This document shows positions 24,101 to 35,900 of a stretch of 64,000 nucleotides of DNA, one piece after another. Made by a program: the position numbers and the translations under genes. The notes below the pieces were generated by a model. That model saw only the letters and a program-made list of their open reading frames with translations, was not told the DNA's origin and made no database searches. This DNA comes from Sclerurus mexicanus (lineage: Eukaryota > Chordata > Aves > Passeriformes > Furnariidae), in contig VWZF01002968.1 in the NCBI GenBank assembly GCA_013396755.1, positions 798,355 through 862,354 on the forward strand. The letters are read 5' to 3'. Positions within the stretch are counted from its first letter, which is position 1; the number at the start of each line of letters is the position of its first letter.

Positions 24101-27100
24101 GACAGTGAAATCAAAGTCTCACTTTAGCCTGTGCCCACCTTGTATGTCTCCATAAAAGACCTAATGGCTCATCACAGGCCCTTGGCACCAAGTGCTTGGC
24201 TCACAGTGCCCAACTCGATTGATGCTCCTGATTTTCCTCAGTACTGATGGATCAAGATGTGATAAGCCCATTTTCTGCATTATGTGAAAAACAACTAAGT
24301 CCAGGAGAAATTCTGAACAAGAATATAACCTAATGCTAAACCAAAGACCACATGAAAGAGGACAACCACATACCTGCCTGGCTTTTCTGATGACTCAGAC
24401 TTGGCTTAGGCTGCAGTCCCATCCATCATTAATTGCCACATTGAGAAGCTCCAGAGCTAAAGCAAGCACGGATAAGAACAGTTTCCACAAGGTGATCGAG
24501 GACCTCAGTCACAGAGTGAGTGTCCAGGAGCAGCAAGTGCCAGCCTTAGGTCCTCCCTGAAGGACGGGAACCAAGAGGAGCACAGCCAGCAAGTGTGTGT
24601 GCGAACACAGCCAGCAAGGCAGGGGCTTTGCAAACCAGGACTCTGGAATCCATACTCAGCACCCAGGCAAGGCAGGCCTAGATCATGGCCAGGTTCAGCC
24701 AAGAGTGAGGATCATCGGGCAAGTTCATGGTGACAAGACATGTCCCAGGTCAACTCAGGAAGCCAATCTGCAGATGAGAGCCCAGACCCATAGGGTCTGT
24801 GGCCTGGCATGGGCAGAGCTGTAGCTAAGCAAAACCACAGCACAGCTCAAACAGGAATGGAAGACTCAGGTCTGAGTTTAAATGAAACCATTGGATGTGA
24901 ATATGTGTATGTGCACTCAGGTAACCTGGCTCACAGACCTCTTCATGGGCAACTGGACCATACTGTTGTGTTAATAAACCAGGAAACTTGAAAATCAGGT
25001 GCACTAAAGTCCCATATTTATTAGCTTGCAATACTCAAGTTGGGTCTTCTCTGTAGTCTCTGGGAATCCTTGTGCAGCTGGATGCTGCAATGCCAGTTGA
25101 GTCATTCTAGGCTAAAGTGGTACTTCTGTGAGTTTAGCTGAAGGACAAGAGAAACTGTTACTGATTTTTTGCTTATCCAGTAGTTGCAAAAAATGCAGGA
25201 CATTCGAAAGGTGCTAATGAGCAGTGATGGAACGGTTGCTGCATATGCAACTTTCTTTGGAGAGGAGAGTACACTTAGTGAGAGGCCTGTGCTGGGTGTT
25301 AGTGGCTAAAGAGACCTGTGCCAAAAGAAGAGATATGCAAAAATTAGAAGTATTGCACTTTTCCCTTCATGTGGTTTTCAGAAGGAAAAATCATAGCATG
25401 ACAAAGCAGTTTAGGTGGAAAGGAATGTCTGGAGAGCTGTCTCCAAACCCTGCACCAAACAGGCCCACCCTAACTGCTAGATGAGGCTGTTCAAAACAGT
25501 TCAAAGTAGACAAGTTTATCTCCTCCATCCTCTGGATTTACAGAATGTCTCTGCAAGTTGGAACTCAGAAAGGACCTGGGTCCAAAATGCCAGAAAATTT
25601 CTGCTTCAACACAATGGGCCTGCTTTCAGTATGCTTTTGGTTTATTTATTTTTCTGAAGAGACAATTCAATTTCTAGACTTTATTCATAATGCATCTTAG
25701 CACACAGGTCTGGTTCAGTCTTATTTGTGATGGATGTTGTTCTCAGGAAGACCTCTTCCCTGCCTCTTCTTTCACTGATCTGCATCACAAAAAATGAGGG
25801 ATGCAGCCTCCTCTCGCGTGCCTGCCTTATGTCCCAATAGTGTTCTCCAGCCAGTGCTGGACTGCAGACAGCAATGCAAGGCCTTTGGACCATACCTGCC
25901 TTGCTGTGCCTGCCTGGGACATGAACTCATCCCTGGTCTGTGCATTCCTTCAGTGGCCTTCAGAGTCATTGTGCCCTCTCTGAGGTGTAGAGTAATAGCA
26001 AAACCAGTGATGAATAATCAGTTAATAATAATGCTTGCCTAAGGTACTTGGTGCACTTTGCTCCCAAATAACTGTTGAACGAGAACACCCTGTCTGCTGG
26101 GGACATGCCGTGGCTGTGCAGCACTGTGAGATTTAACAACATCTGACAACAGCCAGCCCCCCTGGCAAGCTGTAGGTTTCAGCCAGCCATTGCTGAGCCC
26201 CGTTTTTTCCCATGGAAGTGCTGAAAGTCGGCTAAGTAATGCTCTTGCAGCAAATGAATTCCCCAGCGGCATGCAGACCAGAGTGGATCCATTCCCTGGG
26301 TGCTCACCCAGGAAGTCATTAGCAGCTTGCAGGCAGAGGTTGATCCCATTACTATGGTTTTGTAACGCTTTGTTGAAAAAAATAAGCCAGTGCCTTAGGA
26401 CCGAAGCTGACCTTGAATGAAAAAGAAGGAAAATCCATCATGTCTGGAGCTTGTCTCTTTATGGGCTGAAATGTGCTTCTGTTGGGATGCTTATTTTGGG
26501 GAAAGCAATTTAGGGAAAGGAGGCAAGGTGGGTGCAGTGTGTTGGAGGTGGGACAATTGTTTCATCACTGTGTTGTCTGCTCCTAAAGAAGAGCATTTCT
26601 GTGACTCCTTGTGTCTTCTGCAGTATGACTGAAAGACATCTGGAAAAGTACCTGACTGAGGCCTCACTCGTTAGTGTGATGATCTTTGTGCAGATGTTCT
26701 GGCTGTGCATGTGTAGCACTCAGTTGCTCACATGGACAGCCTTCATTTCTCTGCTGGCAGATAGTACTCATTTTGGTGTTTTCCCTTGAGAGCTATGGTG
26801 AGTATTTTCCAAGAATGGACTCAACAAAAACAGAGAATCAATAGAAGTCAAGTAGAATATCCAGCTACATGACTTGCACATTAATCCATGTTCCTTCTCA
26901 GGTGGATTTTTCTGCTCTCCTCAGTTTTAGTTTTCAGAGTACAAGTTCTAGGCACTGGAGGTGGTTTTGGAGAGGGGGGTGGCTAAGATGTCTCTTGCTG
27001 TGGGCCCCTTTGCCTTTTCTGTGTTTTGTGTGTATCAGGGGGAGCTCCGGCCCAGACAGCTACATGATGCCCAAGAGGATTGGAAGTAATAATCACACTG

Positions 27101-29636
27101 TGTTTGATACTTGCACAGCTTTAGAGATGTCTCCTGGTGTCACTAGATGCTTTCTCATCTACATCTGGACTTCCTCTTTACTGCCTAGCAGGCTCTTCTC
27201 TGTGATGGCCTCTACTAGGTGAGTCAAAGCATATAATTCACTTTGATGCAATAATACAAGTATAAGCTGCTTCCTGCTTAATGTGGGTCCATTTGCTTTC
27301 ATTGATGATGAATTAGTGTTTTATTCTGTGCTGTGAGCAGTAGCACTAAGCATACAAGCAGGTATGCTGCTAATTTTGTCAGCAAAGCTGGTTAGGAAAG
27401 GAGATAAGAGGGGAAAGAATGAATCATTAAAGGGAATAGCTGGCTCAGGTACTACTATGTTATCATCACGACTGCACAGCAGTTCCTGTGCCTACTCATC
27501 TGCTCAGCATGAGGTCCGTTTGGACCTGCAGAGACACACAGTGCCATGGAATTGTCTTTTCTTTAAGCTTCCCAGAAAGCCCTGGGCACAAATGAGCTGG
27601 CAAAGAGGTAGCTCAGTCACAATCTCCAACCACTGGGAACCTGCAGAGCGTTCCTGACAGCCAAGTGTTGCTTGATCCAGTAGACAGAGGCAAGTGTAAT
27701 GGCTGAATCCAGATGTGAAGCAGGATGGAAAAAGGCAGGAGGTACCTAGTTTTATTACCTGGGAAGGAAATGAAATCATGGGACAGCTCATTTGGTAGAT
27801 TCTCCAAAGTCTGTGCACTGAGAACAGGTGTCACTTTCTACATGATACCATGAGGTGAGATTTGTCTGAAGGCGAACACAATTATGGGTGATGGGAGAAT
27901 GGGTTTTGAGCAGCTGGCATAAACAGGAAGAAAATTAAACACCATTTGGTAGTTCTGGATCATCAAATACCTCTGTAATACTAAGGTGAATAAGTTGTAG
28001 TAGAGTTCTTTTCATCTCACTTTAACATTTCCTAGTGCTGCTACTGTTGGGTCCTCCCAGCTCCTCAGACTGATGTATTAGACATTCAAGATTTCACAGT
28101 GGTGCCCACCCACACACCGTGGTTTTAACTGTGTAAAATCGTCTTTGGCAGTAAAGAAAGGTTTTGTTCCAGGACAAACAAACCCTTCAGCTCAATCAGG
28201 ACAGCTTAGAGATAACCACACAACTTTGCTCTTGTGTACAACAGTAGATACTATGTGATACTGACCGGTCCAAGTCCAGTTCCGCCAAGTTCATCTGCAA
28301 ATCACCTCGAATGCTGCAGAAGTGCGAAGTGTTGTTTGTTTTTGATAAACAGCAGAGAAAGTCTCCCTGTTCTTTATTTTTCTTCTTCCTTCTCATCCAC
28401 AAATTAAAAAAGAAGGAGGATAAAAAGAGCATCCTAAGGGGGAGAGTTACCACATGCTGCTGTCAGTGTTAGGAAAACAGTACTGAGTCACATAAATAAT
28501 TTTAGTTGCTTCTAAATACACTGTGCTCTCAACATGCAGCCTTTCCAGCTATAGTCTCGCCGGCTGTCCCTAATTCTGAGCACACAGTATACTCTGCTTC
28601 CTTCCTGGTTGCAAATGAGTCAGAATTTCTCTCTGTCACTCACCTGAGCCAGAAGGAGTTCACTAGCTCAGTGCTTGAATACTAACACACAATTAGGGGA
28701 TGTATTCCCTCTCCCTGTAAGGAAAGAACCTTCTCACAACCCTAAACAAAAAAAATGCAAGGTACAATTGAGATTCCCCACTGAAATGCAATAGCTGGGG
28801 AACAGTTTTGGCTATGTTGGTGTGGTAGGCTGGGAGAGCTGTCTGGGCAGCCTGCTTAAATTTTGCTTGCTGCTTGAGGAGATGTCAGCTCTCAATGGCA
28901 AGGGGATTGCCCAATGGAGTGGACAGCATGGACATTGGAGTCCCACAGAGACTCAAGCCATATAGCTCTCACTAGCTGCATAAAAAATGCTAGGAGCAGG
29001 CCTCTGAAGAGAAGAAAGTGGAGAAAGGACAGGCTCAGTCCAGGAGCCAGGATGAGTCTAGGAATCTGAGGAGACTGGCTCCTACTATCACCCATGGAGA
29101 AAATCTCAACTGTTTTTGGTTGGTTGATTGATTTTTAAAGAAATAATATTTTAAAGGAAATCTGAAAAATTCTGTCAATCCCAATATGGGAAAAAAATAG
29201 GCAAAATTTAGTCTTAGGTGAAATGATGCATTTGCCCAATTCTATATTTTTACCAGATCAGAAGAACTTCGCTTTATTTTTGTCTGTAGAAGTTGGCTAA
29301 GTGAAAGCACTTCCAGATTTTGCTTTCACTTTCTCCTCTTTTCTCCTTCTCTGTACATCACCTTAAATATAGTCTTGTCTACCTCTTCCCTTTATTTAAC
29401 CTTTATGATTCTTTAGGTTTATTCATATTTGTCCCTCTCTGTGTTTGGTATACACAAATACCTTTTCTTCCCTCAAAGAAAACCAATAAAAAGCTAATTA
29501 GAAAAAAAAAAATCTAGAAAGCTGTTACAGGTTTTATAATCTTTGTTCTTCAAGAGCAAAAGAAAGGAGAGTGCCAGAACAGAAATAGAGATGTAAAGTG
29601 AAAACCAAGGAATGAAATGGAGACTACACACACACT
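18147..29636. other. Long unannotated stretch, no recognised genes or transposons
   Basis: More than 11 kb without a recognisable gene, RNA or interspersed repeat. Minor items: a 9-bp tandem pair GACTGTAAA at 23547-23564; a CNE-like stretch about 23085-23180 (AAGGCAATTAATTGAACC, then GCAATTTAAGGTCG and a T-rich block); and a pyrimidine-rich stretch about 29318-29400. The longest frames are 138 aa (22472-22888, plus), 133 aa (20227-20628, minus) and 117 aa (26869-27222, plus). None has a recognisable domain, each overlaps frames on the other strand, and none is flanked by obvious paired splice sites that would make it stand out as an exon. Confidence 0.5.
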
Positions 29637-29697
29637 AAAAAAAAAAAAAACAAAAAAACCCCACACAAAAAAACCCCAAGAACAAAAAAACCCCAAA
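29637..29697. repeat. A-rich tract with three CA7C4 units
   Basis: An A14 run (29637-29650) is followed by three identical 12-mers CAAAAAAACCCC at 29651-29662, 29666-29677 and 29683-29694, spaced 15 and 17 bases apart, then AAATAAAC. The minus strand reads GGGGTTTTTTTG three times. It is best regarded as a degenerate minisatellite or low-complexity tract. The chance minus-strand frames across it are phenylalanine/glycine-rich artefacts. Confidence 0.85.
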
Positions 29698-32464
29698 TAA
29701 ACAAGAAAAGAGTAATGCTGAGGGGAAAAACAAAAATGATCTTGGGTAGTAGTAAGCACTCTCCAGAAGAGTAATAGGATCATGACTCAAGCTCATGATT
29801 TGCTCTGTTGTCAAATGTGGACCAATGAAATGGCAAGAGGACAGGTGAACATTAAGCCATGGTAATGCACAGAAAAAGCAAGAGGTCACCAAATGAGATT
29901 TAAGTGGCTTCAAGGGATATCAAGAACAATTTATTATCAAAAGATGTTCAACTTACTTAAAAGAAAAAACCAGCAGTAAATGAAATGTTGTCCAAGTGTT
30001 CTCAGGGGAAGGAGAAGGACAGATGGCAAACAGACCCAATAGCTCCCTGGAAAGGCTGGAAATTGCTGATGGGAATGGCAATGACGAAAGAGCAGGTGAT
30101 GAAAAAGTAGTGCATTTGAAGACAGACTGAGCTCCATGAGCAGATGGGACATTGAGTACCCGCTGGCAGAGACTGAAGGCACACTTTCAGCAACTGTTTC
30201 CCTAGAAAAGTGGACCAGATCTTGCCCACATTGTGCACAAAGTGAACAGGGAATGTCCCTATGGTGTCTACACATTATGTGGTCCTGTGAGGCTTCCATG
30301 TGGGGGTCACGTGAGGGTCATCAAGCTAACTTTGAACACTGAGAGTTGAACTGTCTTTTAAATGCCTTATCACTAAATCCCCACTTGGGAAAAAGTGAGA
30401 ACAGATTACTAGAAAAATGTTACGTATTTTCAAAGAAAAAAAGATACCAATAGCCCCACAAAGAGCATATTGGGTTTGTATGGGCAAATTTTGGTAGTGG
30501 GGGGGCTACTCAAGGCTGTGTTCCATATCAGGCAGACAAAGTATTTGAGTCAGAGCTTCAAATAACATGGGGCAAGTGCTTTAGGGACTAACTGAAGACC
30601 ACAGACAAGGAACAAACATCTTTCTTTCACAGTGAGATGCTGGTCAAAGAACTACTACACCCTTGTGGAGACACAGGACTGAGACTGCTTTTGGAGCACA
30701 GTAAATCCTTCCTGTCTGTTTTGTGTGTTGTGGTTCCTCTCCAGTCAGATGGTGCAGCATAATCCTATGCTGATTTCTTTTGTTTAGATGTTAGAAGTTG
30801 CTACACCTACATGTGGGATTTTATTGTGACATACCAGTGAGCTGAAAAGAAAATGGCCCAGCAATCACTCTGGAATAGCAAGCTATATGGGAATTGATTG
30901 TATTACAGCTGTATTATAGGCTGCACAGGCTACAGTGCCTCTTATTATGATTACCTGGTGCTTCTTGTAAGAACCTATTCTGCTTGCATCCAACTTGGTC
31001 AGAATATCAAGTGAAATTCTGAGTGCCAGCCTCTGCCTTGGGATTAATTTTTTTTCAGTCAAAACAAGCCCAGCTAATTTTGAAAGTGAGTTTGGGTGAA
31101 AATCTGTCTCTTGTCCCAGCTAAAAAAACAAATTAAAACCTTCCAGGTTTGTGCTGCAATTTGCAGTTTCTAAAGAAGGTGATAAAAAAACCATCCGAAA
31201 CTGCTGGGAGAGCTCTGTGCTCAAGAACTTTCTTCACCTAGTTTTCACGTAGAGTTGGCTGGCAAACTTTCCCCTGTCTTCAGCAAAACCATGAGCTGGG
31301 GCAGAAATTAAAGTGGGTAGCTGAAATTTTCAGAAGAGAGTCTAGAGTGTTATAACACTGGCAAATGGCTTGATTTGTCCTTGGCCTTGTTCTTGCAAAC
31401 ATCTGAAATAGTTGTAATGAAGATTTCAAAATAGGTGCATATCTGGCAGGAAAAATGGCAATTTAGTATCTGTGAAAGCTCTAAGCAGCAGAAGACAAGG
31501 GTAGTGTTCAGGTCTTTGTGCATTATGGCTTCTTCCTTCATTTTGAGAATTATGCATCAGATTGAATCATGTTGGAATTACTGTCTTTTTAGTTATCTGC
31601 GTGCTAGCAGCTTCCCAAACCTCACTAAATCTAGCAGAAAATGGAAAAATCTACTTCACAGAACAGGACTAGAAACCACTTCCCCCTGTGCTCTAATTAT
31701 ATCGTAAAAATGGGAAGCATTTTTTATTTTTATTTTCTAAGAAATGCTTCTCAGTGTGATTGATGCCTCTGTCTTGGAGCAGTTTTGTGCATTATCAGGG
31801 CAGTATCAGTCACTAACAGATGGAAACACAGGAATTATTTCCATTTGTAATGGGAAAGAAAAATCATTTTGCCTTTAAATGGTGCAGCATAAGAAAATAA
31901 CCAAGCTTACATTTTTTTCAGGCATATTTTTTTTGTGATTTTTGACTAGAGGTTGAAGAATGTTGGGATAAGAAGCACAGTGCTCATTGCTGGCCTGTAG
32001 TGGCTACAGATGTTGTAAAGGAGAGCTGCACACCTTGCTGTACATCCTTTTTGGTAGCCTTTGAGATGGGGAACAAGAAGGAGTGGATATCATGTGGGTG
32101 ACCAAATTCATAATCCATTTTGCTCTAACTCTGTCCTACCATATAAAATGGGCATGGTCAAAATCCAAATCTATGCTTCCATCAAAGCATTCACTGAAAA
32201 TCAGCCTATCAAAAGCCATCAGCAGCAAATGTTGCTTGAAATCAAAATTCTGTGGAAACATTTGAGTGCCGCCATTGCATTCATTGCTAGTTTGGGAGAT
32301 TATATCAAGTTAACCAAACTTTCTCCCATGGTAGGTCAGCTGGCTTTGAAATCAGGGCAGGTTATAAGTGTGATATGTCTCAAGAGGAAATGTTTTGAGG
32401 CTGCCCCAGGTGACAGTCTCAGAATCAAGTCAGAAATCATAGCAAAGGTTAGACTGTTGTTAAA
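29698..32464. other. Unannotated unique noncoding DNA
   Basis: No gene or transposon is recognised. Frames of 120 aa (29937-30299, minus) and 149 aa (32061-32510, plus) are present; the latter runs into the CR1 fragment at 32465 and so is not a genuine conserved exon as it stands. A G7 run lies near 30499. Confidence 0.5.
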
Positions 32465-32905
32465 ATTACAGAATAGCATACATAGAACAGAACAGACTAT
32501 TTCAGTTTGAAGGGACCTACAATGAGCATCTAGTCCGACTGCCTGACCAATTCAGGGCTGACCAAAAGTTAGAGCATGTTGCTAAAAAGAATTGTCCAAA
32601 TGCCTCTTAACCACTGACAGGCTTAGGGCATTGACCACCTCTCAAGGAAGGCTGTTTCAGTGTTTGACCACCCTCTTGGTAAAGAAATGCTTCCTGACAT
32701 CCAGTCTGAACCTTCTTTGGTGCAGTGTTGAATCATTCCCATACTTCCTGTCACTGGATACCAGGGAGAAGAGCTCAGCACATCCTTTTCCACTTCCCCT
32801 CCTCAGGAAGTTGTAGGGAGCAATGGGGTCACACATCAGCCTCCTTTACTCTAAACTAAACAAACCCAAAGCCACTCCTTATTGGACATGCCTTCCTTAT
32901 TTGTC
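32465..32905 (-). mobile_element. CR1 LINE 3' end (minus strand)
   Basis: Read on the plus strand it starts with the degenerate CR1 terminal repeat (AGAATAGCATACATAGAACA). It continues TTTCAGTTTGAAGGGACCTA, ATCTAGTCCGACTGCCTGAC, TTCAGGGCTGACCAAAAGTT, TGTCCAAATGCCTCTTAACC, a GTAAAGAAATGCTTCCTGAC block, CACTGGATACCAGGGAGAAG and TTCCCCTCCTCAGGAAG, ending about TTGGACATGCCTTCC. This is the reverse complement of the 3' part of a CR1 copy of the subfamily common in neoavian genomes. It is 5'-truncated and moderately diverged, with a short deletion near 32870-32885 in the AAAGCC-ACTCCT segment. It is noncoding. Confidence 0.88.
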
Positions 32906-35900
32906 TTTATTAAAAAACAAAGAAGAAAAAGAGTAGTTACCAGTAGTTTGCTGGTAACTATCAAACTGGAAGGGCTTTAGAGATCCATTTTCAAGGGCTG
33001 CCTCACAATTCACTTGCCATTTCAAATTTCTGTCAATAATTTGGGCAAAGGGCCAAGTGGCATGCTATTTATTTTTTTGGGCCAGATTACCAGAACTTTG
33101 ACAGCAATGATTAGAAATGCAGCATGATCTGCTGAACTGGAGAGAAGGTCTGAAATGAATGAGATAAAAGTTTGATTAAAGATAGGTGTAGCACTTTGCA
33201 CTTCAGAAGAAGCTAAATTCTTTGCTAGCTGGATGGAATTAAAAACCTTGTGAGCATGTGAGCTATGATTTTTATATGAATGAAAAATGACTGTCTGAGC
33301 AGTACTTCAGCAAAACATCTGGGGGTTGTAGCAGAACGTGGACCAAATGTGAGCTGTCAGTGTGATCCTGTTGTAAAAATCAAGGCAGGACTCAGAGATG
33401 CACTAACATCATTGTTGTCTGCCTTCTAGCTAGTGTTCCTGAAGAGGCAAAAGAAACAGAAACTATCATTCAGGAGGAAGAATGTAATATGTTGCCTAGA
33501 AAATTTATTCTCTTATCTCCATTAAATATAAAATTTCCCTCCTCCCATGATCAGATGATGGTGGGATTTCTTTGGCTTACAGATGTTGGACTAAGTAAAC
33601 TATGGATGCCTTCATATCTCTTCAGCCCTGTGAAATAAAATCACAAGAATTCGGTAAAAAAACTTCAAAACACATGCACAATAAAAATAAATGCAAACAT
33701 GCATCTTTAACAGCACAGGTATTTAGATAGTCACAGGAAAACCACATCAATACAGTCTGAAGAACACGTTGTCCTGTGGACTTCTTGAGTCAAGGCCAAA
33801 CAGTTTTTATCTTCAGCTCTAGCTGAAGGTTCTGGTCTTCCTGTAGGGAATTTTTCAGAATTCGGTGCAAGGATAACAGCTTGTGCTGTATGCACCTTTC
33901 CTGGCAGATCAAACTGTTCTGTATAGAGAAATGGCAGGTTTATGGTTCTTCAGCTGTAAGGGTGTTTTTTGATCACATGTATTTTTTTCTGGATCACTGT
34001 GCTAAAGGAGATGTTTTTCTTCGTTGGTGTTGCATAGATATAAAAATGAGATGGAGCAGGAATTCCTGTGACACTGACATTTTGCATTTTGAGCAAAAGG
34101 TGTGTGGCAAGCCCACTGCCTAGTGCTTTATTTGCCTGGCAGTGGAGAATTTCCTCTGTTGATGGCAGTAAAAAACCTTAAAAAAACCCACAACCACTTT
34201 TGCATAAGCTACAGAAGAGCAAGATGCAGACCTCTGTCTTGAAGTGGGGGGGAGCTATGAATTGACACCTTCCTTGGGAATCACACCTGCAAGGCTCTTA
34301 GGCAAGGTGCGGGAGCAGTAGGATGCTCTCAGTGACATCACCTGTCCCAACGTTCAATACTGCTCTGGTAGTAGCTCCAGGAGCTGATGTGAGTGTCTTG
34401 GATCTTTTTCTGCCCGCGATATGGTGCACCATATGTCCATCTGTAGAAAGGTTGTGGGTGAAAATCTGGGATGAAGTTTAGGTTACTCTCTGTCTGAAGT
34501 AAAGTTGGAGTCCTGATTGTCTGTGGTCACACATAGATCAACTGGGAAATGCACTCAATCCAGATTAAGTGGATGAGGCATTTCTGTTAAACTTTATGAG
34601 CCTCCTTAAGCTCCCAACCCATTCAAAATTACTGCATTGCTTCACCTTTTCTAATGTGAAGCCATGAAAAGACATTGGCAGCATCAGCTAGAACATCTTC
34701 CCTGGCAAACCAAGAGAGGGATGGCAACAGACACCCAGAACAGAAGGCTGTTTTGGGTCTTGCATCAACCAATCTGTGGTGTAAATATTTCTGCTCCAGC
34801 CAAGCAGAGATGTGTCTGCTGAGGTCAGCTCAGAGTTCAGCCCTTGGCATGCCACCAGAGGATGGCAAAACCCATGCAGGGCACCTCCCAAAATCCTCTT
34901 GTTTTTCAAGGAGAGGGCCTTTCCTTGGCTCTCCCTCATTGCCACAAGAGGGCTCTGGGAAAGGCAGCCCAGCAGCCCTCAACAAGCAAATGTGTCCTCC
35001 AGTTTGGACCTTTCAACTGTGCTACACAGGTGCAATAGTCTATAGAAAGGCAGCTGAGACTGGGTAGGCTAGGAGCAATACACTGGGAAGGCTCTGGAAT
35101 AATCCACCAAGTTTACACCTGCTAGGTGTCCACACAGCTGTTGCATGTCAGGACAGTAGTAGAATCGGTGACTTGAGTCCAACAGAGGAGTCAAACAGGT
35201 GTTAGTGCCTGCAAATGGTGATTTTACACAGGAAACCTAGAGAAAACCATCCAGAGTGAAGACCCTGCCTTCTCATGCCTGATGCTATTTGTTCTGCAGC
35301 AGGATGGCTGCAGTTCTCCATTTCCACACCCAAGCCATGGCTTAGAAATTTTATGTTCACAGCCCAGACAGCAAGGCCACAGCTGGACTTTGACTGTGCC
35401 TTTTCTTCTAGATGCTGATTTCACAGGGCAGCCAAGGCACAGAACAATGCCTGGCCAAACTGGACTTCCTCACCACGGCAGGACAATATGCTGAATGATG
35501 ACATGCACACGTGGAGAAGAAGCTTACACCTAGGTGACAGTAGGGTAGTCTAGGGCAGGAGGGAAATGTACACCAGATGCCATTTTAGCAGCATGAGTTT
35601 GGGAGAGGAAAATACATCCTTTCTTTCCTAACTTTCCCACTCCAAAAGTAGCAGAAACTTGGATTAGATAAGCAATTTAAAGCATACTCATGTCACTCTC
35701 CTTCCTGTGTCTTGAACACATCAGAAGATGCAAAGAGGTAGTAAATTTGGCACTTAGGTGGAGTATTGAAATCAAAGACAACAAGGTCTTTTTCTCACTT
35801 CTCCCCATTGTAATTTAGTTCAATTCACTTATTCTATAGTAATGTCAGTAAATGACTAGGAAATTATGAGCTCTTTGCTGAACACCATGTTGTGGTGATG

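Noticed and set aside
29651..29694. Interstitial telomeric repeat
   Set aside because: The minus strand reads GGGGTTTTTTTG with irregular spacing. Vertebrate telomeres are TTAGGG; no TTAGGG array is present.
32061..32510. 149-aa frame as an exon
   Set aside because: No family resemblance, and its end reads through the terminal repeat of a CR1 element.
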